64,000 nucleotides of DNA from Lachnospiraceae bacterium (lineage in GTDB: Bacteria > Bacillota > Clostridia > Lachnospirales > Lachnospiraceae), in contig JAAWCS010000077.1 in assembly GCA_022793375.1 (NCBI GenBank), forward strand, positions 1-64,000. Direction: 5' to 3'. Positions 15,181-22,931 of the stretch are shown here, piece after piece (position 1 is the stretch's first letter; every line of letters begins with the position of its first letter). The notes under the pieces are model-generated. The model saw only the letters and a list, made by a program, of their open reading frames with translations, did no database searches and was not told the DNA's origin. The position numbers and the translations under genes are program-made.

Positions 15181-16262
15181 GTGCTTTCATCATAAAACAT
15201 CCGAATCACCCCAGCCTGGACCGCCATTTCGTCTAAATGATATTCCTCATATGTTTCCCCTCTCTGAATCTCTCCCGGCAAAACCCAGATATCCTCCTCC
15301 GAAAAACGGCACGACAGAGCTTGAAGAGCCAGATATGCTATATCCTCTTCTGTTAAATCCGTCTCAAAATTCCCCTCCGACTCGCTCAGCAGTTCCAGGA
15401 CAATGCTTATATCGTCCTTTAAGACCGCTTTGGCCTGCGAAGCAAAGGCCCTCAGGTAGGTTTTCTGCCGCATCAGCCTTTCGTATGCGCTGCCGGCCTG
15501 GCTTGTGTCGCGCATTTGAATAAAACGCAGCGCCTGACTGCCCTTCAGACGCACGGTCTCGCCTTTGCGAAACGCACGATCCAATTTCGTGTAGTCCTCT
15601 GTCATCGTCACCTCGACCCCGCCAATGGCATCGTTAATCGCCGGAATCATATTCAGATTCAGCGCCACGTAGCCATAGATCGGTATCCCGCACAAAACCT
15701 CGGAAACCCGGTCCCGCATCAGCTCGCAGCTGCGCTTCTGCCCGTCTGCGTAGGCATATTGCAGGGTAAGCTGTCCTAGCTCTCTCGCCACATACTCCCC
15801 TTTGTCGTTGTACATCTCCAGCGATACCATCGTATCGCGGGGGATCGCAATCAGGCGCAGCGTCCCGGCTTTCAAATCCAGGGACGCCAGCAAAACGGTA
15901 TCCGCCTGTCCAATGCTGTTATTGCCGGGATCCCGCTCCCACATTTTCGTTTCCTTATCAATTCCCATCACAAGAATATTGATCAAATCGTCACGATACT
16001 GGAACACCCGGTCCGTCTGAGTCCGGTCCGCCGCTTCCACGACCTCGGGGTCTCCCCCTGCCATCATTTTCTCCCACTGCGTATCCGTCAATACGATCTG
16101 CGCGCTGCGGTCATTTTTCATCCGCTGTTTGCGCTGTTCGTTCCACCATATATAGCGGATCGCCGCCGCACAGAGCAGGATAACCAGCACGGCCAGGCAT
16201 ATTTTCCCGGCGCGGCGAGTGATTTTTCGTTTTTTCAGTGGCTTTGCTTCTTTTTGCGCCAT
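15177..16262 (-). CDS. LCP (LytR-CpsA-Psr) family wall-polymer ligase
   Basis: A 361-aa single-pass membrane protein with an external LCP domain that transfers undecaprenyl-linked glycopolymers to peptidoglycan. Seen: anchor ICLAVLVILLCAAAIRYIWW, then the LCP landmarks ILVMGIDKE, GQADTVLLASLDLKAGTLRLIAIPRDT, AINDAIGGVEVTM and LKGSQALRFIQMRD. GGAGAGAG precedes the ATG. It is the first gene of the LCP-sortase-peptide-Wzz operon, joining polymer attachment, protein anchoring and chain-length control in one transcript. Confidence 0.88.
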   Translation of the reverse strand: MAQKEAKPLKKRKITRRAGKICLAVLVILLCAAAIRYIWWNEQRKQRMKNDRSAQIVLTDTQWEKMMAGGDPEVVEAADRTQTDRVFQYRDDLINILVMGIDKETKMWERDPGNNSIGQADTVLLASLDLKAGTLRLIAIPRDTMVSLEMYNDKGEYVARELGQLTLQYAYADGQKRSCELMRDRVSEVLCGIPIYGYVALNLNMIPAINDAIGGVEVTMTEDYTKLDRAFRKGETVRLKGSQALRFIQMRDTSQAGSAYERLMRQKTYLRAFASQAKAVLKDDISIVLELLSESEGNFETDLTEEDIAYLALQALSCRFSEEDIWVLPGEIQRGETYEEYHLDEMAVQAGVIRMFYDEST

Positions 16263-16318
16263 GGTTCTCTCTCCGTTTTGCCAGACCAGAAATGGAAAGG
16301 CTTTTCTTTGACCGATAA

Positions 16319-16351
16319 AGAGGCTATATGCCGCCGTGACATATAGCCTCT
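16319..16351 (-). terminator. Hairpin between the SPNTG gene and the LCP operon
   Basis: A perfect 12-bp stem (AGAGGCTATATG) with a 9-nt loop lies 26 bp after the wall-protein stop. The T run is weak (CTCTTTATC), so it may allow partial read-through into the LCP operon. Confidence 0.65.
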
Positions 16352-16376
16352 GTGTTCTTGGAATCGAGGAAGTTAC

Positions 16377-17144
16377 TTATCTCGCATTACCAAAGCTCTT
16401 TTTGCCATACCAGGCGGCTCCGCCTAATGCCATCACAAATAACACGATCAAAGCCATGTTGGAATCCGCGCCCGTGTTCGGAGACTTAGCCGGATTGTTT
16501 GTGGGGGTCGGAGCGGGCTGCTGCGGCTGCTGGGCCGGCTGCTGCGGCTGTTGCGGCTGCTGAGCCGGGGGCTGCGGCTGCGGCTCCTGCGGTCCAACGG
16601 TAGTTCTTTCTACAACCATGTACACCACCGGGGACAGAGACGTAAAGGTAGCCGTAATCGTACCGTCGCCGGCTTTCGCACTGATCGTTTCCCATGTGCC
16701 GTCCGCTTTCAGATGATACATAAAGACCTGATGGGAAGCTTTTACGCCAGGCACCTTAATTGTGTAGGTAACGGAGCTGGCCCCCTCCGGCATGGTCAAA
16801 TTGACCATCTTGCTGGCGATTACCTTGCTGGAAGTCAAATCCGCTTTCATCTCCTCGCGAACAAACTTCTCGCTGGCCGTTGCATTTGCCGCATCGTTGG
16901 TCAGATCCGCATCCTTGAACGCGGCGGAGCCATTGAGCGCGGCTTTCTGCTTCTCCTCCAGCTTGTTGAGCATGTCCGCGTCGACCTTTGCCGCTTCAAG
17001 ATCAACCGTCTGTGTCTCCGTCGTACTGTTGTCCACCTCAGGACTGGAATTCTTTGTCTCTTCCTCCGCCAAAGCGGTTGCACACAGACCCAGGCACAGC
17101 ACCATCGTCAGCATGACTGAAAGAATTCGCTTTCTCACTTTCAT
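16377..17144 (-). CDS. SPNTG sortase-anchored surface protein
   Basis: A 255-aa secreted wall protein. From the ATG with AAGGAGG upstream it shows a signal peptide (ILSVMLTMVLCLGLCATALA), a folded domain (about 30-185; beta-rich KMVNLTMPEGASSVTYTIKV), a Pro/Gln wall-spanning repeat (about 190-220), the sorting motif SPNTG, a hydrophobic helix and a basic tail. SPNTG fits the (S/P)PxTG type used by class B sortases. The gene is transcribed alone from the G10-spacer promoter. Its ligand is unknown. Confidence 0.85.
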   Translation of the reverse strand: MKVRKRILSVMLTMVLCLGLCATALAEEETKNSSPEVDNSTTETQTVDLEAAKVDADMLNKLEEKQKAALNGSAAFKDADLTNDAANATASEKFVREEMKADLTSSKVIASKMVNLTMPEGASSVTYTIKVPGVKASHQVFMYHLKADGTWETISAKAGDGTITATFTSLSPVVYMVVERTTVGPQEPQPQPPAQQPQQPQQPAQQPQQPAPTPTNNPAKSPNTGADSNMALIVLFVMALGGAAWYGKKSFGNAR

Positions 17145-17181
17145 CTTACCTTTCCTCCTTCTGGATAAAATATACAAAATT

Positions 17182-17212
17182 ATTCTACCCCCCCCCCAAA
17201 GCATTTTGTCAA
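17182..17212 (-). promoter_or_regulatory. Promoter with G10 tract in the spacer: candidate phase-variation switch
   Basis: On the minus strand TTGACA (17207-17212) and TAGAAT (17182-17187) are separated by 19 bp, ten of which are an uninterrupted G run next to the -10. Losing two Gs would give the optimal 17-bp spacer. Slippage in such tracts switches surface genes elsewhere, for example Neisseria porA. The leader to the wall-protein ATG is about 30 nt. Confidence 0.7.
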
Positions 17213-17311
17213 TATCTTTTTTATTTTTTTAGCTTTTTTACAAATCTCTTTTTATACGAATCCGAAAAATGCGCGCCGTTCTAAAACAAAGGCCCCCTGC
17301 CGGAGTATTTT

Positions 17312-19228
17312 TTAGCCCTTTTCCCAATCCAGCCGCACAAGCTGCTCCATAAAAGCATCGTACCGCCGGCAGGCCGCCAATCGTTCCAGGTTCCCCCTGC
17401 CGGCGCAGACGCCGGCCAAAAAGGAAAACACCTCCGGATATAGCGCCAGATCCTGTCGGCTGACCGCCAGCATAAACAGAATTTTCACCTCCGAATTGCC
17501 CCAATCTACCGGATTTGCCAGCAGCGATACTCCGATCGCCGACTCGTTGGTATAATAGTCAATCGGGTGCGGAATTGCAATACCGCCGAAATCCGAGGGC
17601 GATATCTGCTCCCGCTCGCGTATCTTTTCAATAAATTCCCCGGATACCAAACCGCAGCGAATCATGCGCTCCCCCATCTTTCGGATCGCGTCCTCTTTGG
17701 AAGAATAAAAAACGCCGCTTTCAAATAATTCCGCCCGGATCATACGCGGCAAAAGACTTGCTATACGCTCCCGCATTTGTTCCTGCTTGATTTTTCGGAT
17801 TCTGGCGGCAATGGCCTCCTGATCTGCCGGGTAAAAAAAGTTTGAAATCAATACACATTCACAGGAAACAGCCATCGGAACCGTAGAAATAATCAGATCG
17901 GCTTCTGTCTGAAGGATTTCCGCCGGATTCGTTACCACGTTCTCCAGTACAATCTCATCTTGAAAGCAAGCGTACATTCGTTCAAATTGACGATTCGGAT
18001 AAGAATAATACTGAGGGCATACCAATACGGCTTTCAGTTTCCCCTTCGTCCGATTGATTTCTTCGATGCAGGCGCCTACATGAAGAGCAATATAAGCGAT
18101 TTCATCCTCGTAAATATCCACATGACAGCGCTGTTTTATGATCGTAGAGATATAAACCCCAATATCATAGATAAAAGGAGAGGTTATTTTTATATGATTG
18201 AGCAGCGGATTATGGAGCCGGATCTGTTCTTTCAGCCGGATTAACATATTCTGGATGTGCAAGGAGAAGGCGACTACAAACTCCCTGTTGTTTAAGTCAA
18301 TATTGTAAACCCGAAAAACCTGCTCGAGGATTTCCTGTACCAGCTGCCAGTTTTCCGTATGAATCGGCAGCTTTGGACTGTCCGGATACCGTTCTCTCTT
18401 GTTGTGAATCGCACGCGTCATTAACAACAGCCCAAACTGATACCGGCTGTCACTCGTGAATTTCAGGCAATACGTTTCCTCCAGTTTTTTACAGATTTCC
18501 TCCATGACCGCTATACAGGAAGGCGCTGTCCGCGCGCCGCTGCCGTTCTCTGCCGCCATTGCCAGATCAGGAGCCAGACTTGACTGGTCCATTGCGATCA
18601 AAATATGCAAAAGCAGGTTGATTAAGGAATATTCATCCATAAAAAGCTGCTCGGCATGAAGTTTTTCGAGGATCATCCTACGGATCTCTTTTACCGGATA
18701 TCTGAAAAATATATCGCTCAACGTATCCAGACTCACCATCGATTTCTGCGCTTCCTCGTAGATCTCCCGAATCATAAGCGATTTTTTGTCTTTAATATCG
18801 CCGTCAATAAACAGACGATTGTTTTTTGTCCTCAGCGCCAGCCGAAAAGCTTCCAGACTTTTTCGAATCCGTTTGATTTCATTCTGAAGCGTAATCTCCG
18901 AGATACACAGTCGGTCGGCCAGCCAGTCCATATCCACCGAAGCGCCGTTTATAAGAAGCTTGCGGAGAATATATCTTTTTCGTTCCTTGTATGTGGAAGG
19001 AATCTCGCCGGCCGCTTCTAACGGAATGGGCTTCTTTACGCGGATTCCCTTACGCGATATTTCGATCGATTCCTGATATTCGTCTTTGATCGCCCGCAGA
19101 TAATTCTGCACGGTCCGCGTTGTGACCCCAAAATAAGAGGCGATACTTTTTGTCGTGTGAGTTGAAGTACTGTTGTGATTCAGCCATATCAGAAGTTCTC
19201 GTTCTGTCATACCATCTGCCCTCTCCAT
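17312..19228 (-). CDS. BglG/LicR-type PRD transcriptional regulator of the adjacent PTS
   Basis: A 638-aa multidomain PTS-controlled activator. Domains in order: two N-terminal winged-helix parts (HTTKSIASYFGVTTRTVQNY and MDWLADRLCISEITLQNEI), two PRD domains (about 165-400) with phosphorylatable His positions (LLLHILIAMD, YIALHVGACIEE), an EIIB-like segment (about 410-480; KAVLVCPQYYSYPNRQ), and a C-terminal EIIA-like domain with its His in GGIAIPHPID. There is no sigma-54 AAA+ domain, so it acts at sigma-A promoters. It is divergent from the PTS operon it presumably activates. Confidence 0.88.
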   Translation of the reverse strand: MERADGMTERELLIWLNHNSTSTHTTKSIASYFGVTTRTVQNYLRAIKDEYQESIEISRKGIRVKKPIPLEAAGEIPSTYKERKRYILRKLLINGASVDMDWLADRLCISEITLQNEIKRIRKSLEAFRLALRTKNNRLFIDGDIKDKKSLMIREIYEEAQKSMVSLDTLSDIFFRYPVKEIRRMILEKLHAEQLFMDEYSLINLLLHILIAMDQSSLAPDLAMAAENGSGARTAPSCIAVMEEICKKLEETYCLKFTSDSRYQFGLLLMTRAIHNKRERYPDSPKLPIHTENWQLVQEILEQVFRVYNIDLNNREFVVAFSLHIQNMLIRLKEQIRLHNPLLNHIKITSPFIYDIGVYISTIIKQRCHVDIYEDEIAYIALHVGACIEEINRTKGKLKAVLVCPQYYSYPNRQFERMYACFQDEIVLENVVTNPAEILQTEADLIISTVPMAVSCECVLISNFFYPADQEAIAARIRKIKQEQMRERIASLLPRMIRAELFESGVFYSSKEDAIRKMGERMIRCGLVSGEFIEKIREREQISPSDFGGIAIPHPIDYYTNESAIGVSLLANPVDWGNSEVKILFMLAVSRQDLALYPEVFSFLAGVCAGRGNLERLAACRRYDAFMEQLVRLDWEKG

Positions 19229-19407
19229 AAAATCCCTTCCCTATTTTCCCCTAATATCGGCATTATAGTATGGAGGCTTCCAAAAAAATAGTTTCAAAAT
19301 TTCGCCTTTCCCGAAAACCCCGGACTTTTTTCATAAAAAAAACAGACGCATAATAAACGCATGTCCCAGACAATTGGGCAAGCAAAAAAGAAAGGAGAGA
19401 CACGACT

Positions 19408-19725
19408 ATGAGTTATCGCGTATTGCTGTGCTGCGGAGCCGGAATGAGCTCCGGGTTTCTCGCCCAAAGGGCGCAGGCGGCCGCCAAGGCCAAATGCCCC
19501 GGCATGTCAATTTCAGCCAAAAGCCAAAGCGTGGTGGAGGACGTAATCGAAGAATACGATATCCTTCTGCTGGGGCCTCATTATGAGAGCCATTTGGATG
19601 AATTTGAGGAAATAGCCGAGCCGTACCACATACCGGTGGCCGTAATCCCGCAACAAATCTATGGCGCTCTCAATGGGGATGCTTTGGTAGAGTTTACTCT
19701 GCAAACGCTCCGCGGGCAAGACTAA
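19408..19725 (+). CDS. PTS lactose/cellobiose-family IIB component
   Basis: A 105-aa cytoplasmic phosphocarrier. The phosphorylated cysteine lies in the P-loop-like VLLCCGAGMSSG at the N-terminus. Two adjacent Cys are present; the family position is the one just before GAGMSS. The rest matches the family (YDILLLGPHYESHLDEF). It passes phosphate from IIA to the sugar carried by IIC. AAAGGAGAG precedes the ATG. First gene of the IIB-IIC-IIA-glycosidase operon; the 179-bp upstream region should hold the activator site. Confidence 0.88.
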   Translation: MSYRVLLCCGAGMSSGFLAQRAQAAAKAKCPGMSISAKSQSVVEDVIEEYDILLLGPHYESHLDEFEEIAEPYHIPVAVIPQQIYGALNGDALVEFTLQTLRGQD

Positions 19726-19755
19726 CGTTCCGCAAAAAGAAAGGGGATATTTCAA

Positions 19756-21027
19756 ATGAAAAAGTTTATGGATTGGCTCCAATACAAATTAACGCCGGCC
19801 GTACAGACATTCACCCGGCGGCCATGGGTATCCGGGTTTTCCGCCGGTATCGTTAAATGTCTGCCATTCATTCTAACCGGCTGCGTTATCTTTTTTTACA
19901 ACGTCATCCAGCCATATTTTCCGAGCGTCCTGCCGGATTTGAGCGCCGTATCCACGTACACGTTTAATCTGCTGGCTCTTTTGGTCTCGTTTATGATGGT
20001 GTATCAGCTGATGGGTTCCCTGCGGCACCGCGGCTATCAGGTGGTCGGCGGGCTGACAGGCATCTGTGCCTATATCCTGACAATGAAGGGGACGGTGACC
20101 GACGGCGTATATTCGGTCGCGTGGAACCGGTTTGGCCCCACCGGCATCGTTGTATCGATCTTCGTAGGCCTGTACATTGCTTTTGTATTTCACATGATCG
20201 CCCGATTGAACCTGTTTAAAAACAACAAAACGCTCCCCGAATTTGTCCAGGAATGGATCAAAAACATCATCCCCATTTTCCTGTCGATTTTTCTGTTAAA
20301 AATCGTCATTCTGGACTTTGATGTGGATCTGTACCCGATCGTCCTTAAAATCTTTGAACCCATCCAGGGAATTGCCCAGACGTACCCCGGCTTTTTACTG
20401 GTGGTTTTTATCCCGGTATTTTTCTACTCGCTGGGAATCTCCGGTTGGACCTGGTCCGGCCCCCGAAACGCGATCTTTATCCCGGCCCAGGCCGCCAACG
20501 TAGCGGCGGTAGCTGCCGGGACCGCCACGGCCGCCACCATGAATCTGACCACTTCCGAGGTCTGCAACGGCATTGCTCTATGTGTGTTGGGCGGCATGGG
20601 CTGTACCCTTTCTTTTAATATCTGGCTGCTGACTTCCAAAAGCAAACGCTTAAAAACCCTCGGGCGGGTATGCATAGGTCCTTCCATTTTTAATATCAAT
20701 GAGCCGGTGCTGTACGGCGCCCCCATGGTATTTAATCCGGTTCTGATGCTCCCTATGTATATTTGCACATTTGTAAATGCCACGATTGTTTATTGTATCA
20801 TGCGGATGGGCCTTTTGGCCGTCCCGACGATCGAACTGGCGATGGTTGCAACGATTCCCGCGCCGATTTCCACCGTTATGTTCACCGGGGACATGCGCGG
20901 AATCCTCTGGTGGGCCGTGGTCATGGCCCTCAATCTGGCGATCTACTATCCGTTCTTTAAATCGTTTGAGCGGACCGTACTGGCAGAAGAGGAGGCAAAG
21001 ACAGAAACGGTGCAGGTCAAGGCATGA
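19756..21027 (+). CDS. PTS lactose/cellobiose-family IIC permease
   Basis: A 423-aa polytopic sugar channel of the cellobiose/lactose PTS family. Seen: the N-terminal FMDWLQYKLTPAVQTFTRRPWVSGFSAG, about ten hydrophobic segments, the sugar-binding region IFNINEPVLYGAPMVFNPVLMLP, and SGWTWSGPRNAIFIPAQAAN. It imports and phosphorylates a beta-glucoside together with IIB and IIA. The family and the following 6-phospho-beta-glucosidase point to cellobiose or an aryl/plant beta-glucoside. Lies 30 bp after IIB, with AAAGGGG before the ATG. Confidence 0.9.
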   Translation: MKKFMDWLQYKLTPAVQTFTRRPWVSGFSAGIVKCLPFILTGCVIFFYNVIQPYFPSVLPDLSAVSTYTFNLLALLVSFMMVYQLMGSLRHRGYQVVGGLTGICAYILTMKGTVTDGVYSVAWNRFGPTGIVVSIFVGLYIAFVFHMIARLNLFKNNKTLPEFVQEWIKNIIPIFLSIFLLKIVILDFDVDLYPIVLKIFEPIQGIAQTYPGFLLVVFIPVFFYSLGISGWTWSGPRNAIFIPAQAANVAAVAAGTATAATMNLTTSEVCNGIALCVLGGMGCTLSFNIWLLTSKSKRLKTLGRVCIGPSIFNINEPVLYGAPMVFNPVLMLPMYICTFVNATIVYCIMRMGLLAVPTIELAMVATIPAPISTVMFTGDMRGILWWAVVMALNLAIYYPFFKSFERTVLAEEEAKTETVQVKA

Positions 21028-21060
21028 TCCGGCCCGCAAAAGCAGGAGGTATTTTTTCCC

Positions 21061-21405
21061 ATGAGTGAAAAAATGATAAATACAGCAATGGAAATCATCC
21101 TGAATGCGGGAGATGCCAGAACCCAGGCGGCCAAAGCATTAAAAGCAGAGCTGGCCGGCGAAAAGGAAAGCGCCGATTCTTGCCTGGCTTCGGCAAAAGA
21201 AAGCATTAAAAATGCTCATAACGCACAGACCGGTGTGATCTGCGAAGAAGCGGCCGGCGGTCAAACAGAATTGTCCTTGTTGTTTATACATGCTCAGGAC
21301 ACTGTCATGACGATCAATTCCGAAGTCGGAATGATCGAATGGATGATAAAAATGAATCGAAATCTGGAGGATAAAATCAATGGAATATGTAACCGGTTTT
21401 CCTGA
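21061..21405 (+). CDS. PTS lactose/cellobiose-family IIA component
   Basis: A 114-aa helical trimeric phosphocarrier. The active-site His is in FIHAQDTVMT, matching the family H-x-Q-D signature, and the helical AMEIILNAGDARTQAAKAL start is typical. It receives phosphate from HPr and passes it to IIB. Its end overlaps the start of the glycosidase gene by 26 bp, suggesting coupled translation. Confidence 0.88.
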   Translation: MSEKMINTAMEIILNAGDARTQAAKALKAELAGEKESADSCLASAKESIKNAHNAQTGVICEEAAGGQTELSLLFIHAQDTVMTINSEVGMIEWMIKMNRNLEDKINGICNRFS

Positions 21406-22825
21406 AGGCTTTATGTGGGGCGCCGCCACCAGCGCCTACCAGTGTGAGGGCGCTGCGGCCCAAGACGGCAAAAAAGAGAATCAGCAGGATGTCATCAACC
21501 GAGAGATCCATGAGGAATACGGCTATGCCGACGCCAGCGTGGCCTCGGATCACTACCATCATTACAAACAAGACGTGGCTCTTATGGCGGAGATGGGGTT
21601 TTCGTCCTACCGTTTTTCCATTAACTGGGCCAGGGTCCTGCCCGACGGCGTAGGCGCACCGAATCCCCAGGGAGTCGCTTTTTACCACAACCTGATCGAT
21701 GAACTGAAAGCTTACAACATCGAGCCAGTGGTTACCATGTGGCATTACGACCTGCCCATGGCGCTGGTAGATGCCTACGGCGGCTGGGCCGACCGGCAGA
21801 TTGTTGACGATTTTGCATATTTTGCCCGCTTCCTCCTTACGGAATATGGAAGCAAGGTAAAATACTGGCTTACCATCAACGAACAGAGTATTGTCGTCAA
21901 CTATATTGACCGTAAAAACAAAATTACCCCGGAAGAAAGCTTTAATCCCCGGTTCCGCTACCAGGCCAATCATTATATGAACCTGGCTCATGCCAAAGCG
22001 GCTATCCTTGTACACGAACTGGTCCCCGGCGGACAATGCGGCGCGGCCCTGGACATGGCACCTTACTATCCGCAGACCTGTGACCCGGCCGATCTGCTGG
22101 CCGCCAAAAATGCCAATGCGTTCAAAAATTATTTCTATATGGACGCTTATATCAAAGGCATTTACACCGATTCGGTGATGGCTTATTTAAAACGTCAGGG
22201 GCTGGACTTTGAAATTCTGCCGGGAGACATGGAACTGATAAAAAAAGGTTCGCAATGCTTTGATTTCCTGGGTGTCAATTATTACCAAAGCGCCTGTGTC
22301 AAAGCGCCCTCTCCCGGCGCGGCGCGGCGTTCCAAGTCAAATAACAAGATCGGCAAAGGCGGCAGCCTTACCTATGAGATACAGCCGGACCTGTTTGAGG
22401 GGTGCAAAAACGAGCACATCGGAGAAACCGATTACTCCATGCCCATCGATCCGACCGGGCTGCAGTATGTCCTGGAGGATATCAACGACCGTTACCATGT
22501 ACCGATGATGATCTGCGAAAACGGCTTCGGCGCTTTTGACGTCCTGGAAAAAGACGGACGAATCCACGATCCTTACCGCATCGCCTATCTCCGGGCGCAC
22601 ATCAAAGCCATGAAGCTTGCGATTGCCAACGGGGTACGGCTCATCGCCTATAATCCCTGGTCCGCCTTTGACCTGCTTTCAACCAGCAACGGTTTTGCCA
22701 AACGCTACGGCTTTATATATGTAGACCGTACCGACGAAGATGTCAAAGAATGCCGGCGTTACCGCAAGGATTCGTTCTATTGGTACAAAAATGTAATCGC
22801 CACGAACGGCCGCAACCTGGAATAG
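21380..22825 (+). CDS. 6-phospho-beta-glucosidase (GH1)
   Basis: A 481-aa glycoside hydrolase family 1 enzyme that splits the imported phosphorylated beta-glucoside into glucose 6-phosphate and sugar or aglycone. Seen: N-terminal GFPEGFMWGAATSAYQCEGA, acid/base Glu168 in LTINE, nucleophile Glu380 in ICENGFG, and near the C-terminus LSTSNGFAKRYGFIYVD, resembling the phosphate-binding Ser/Lys/Tyr set of phospho-glycosidases. GGAGG lies before the ATG inside the IIA gene. Last gene of the PTS operon. Confidence 0.92.
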   Translation: MEYVTGFPEGFMWGAATSAYQCEGAAAQDGKKENQQDVINREIHEEYGYADASVASDHYHHYKQDVALMAEMGFSSYRFSINWARVLPDGVGAPNPQGVAFYHNLIDELKAYNIEPVVTMWHYDLPMALVDAYGGWADRQIVDDFAYFARFLLTEYGSKVKYWLTINEQSIVVNYIDRKNKITPEESFNPRFRYQANHYMNLAHAKAAILVHELVPGGQCGAALDMAPYYPQTCDPADLLAAKNANAFKNYFYMDAYIKGIYTDSVMAYLKRQGLDFEILPGDMELIKKGSQCFDFLGVNYYQSACVKAPSPGAARRSKSNNKIGKGGSLTYEIQPDLFEGCKNEHIGETDYSMPIDPTGLQYVLEDINDRYHVPMMICENGFGAFDVLEKDGRIHDPYRIAYLRAHIKAMKLAIANGVRLIAYNPWSAFDLLSTSNGFAKRYGFIYVDRTDEDVKECRRYRKDSFYWYKNVIATNGRNLE

Positions 22826-22884
22826 GGAGACACATGCCATGCGCCCACCGGCGCTTACGGCGGCTGTCCGCGGCCGCCCGCTTT

Positions 22885-22924
22885 AAAAACAGGACGCACT
22901 GCCATGCGCAGCCGTCCTGTTTTT
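22885..22924. terminator. Bidirectional terminator between PTS operon and carB
   Basis: AAAAACAGGACG pairs perfectly with CGTCCTGTTTTT over 12 bp with a 16-nt loop. It serves the PTS operon on the plus strand and carB on the minus strand. Confidence 0.88.
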
Positions 22925-22931
22925 TGGGATT

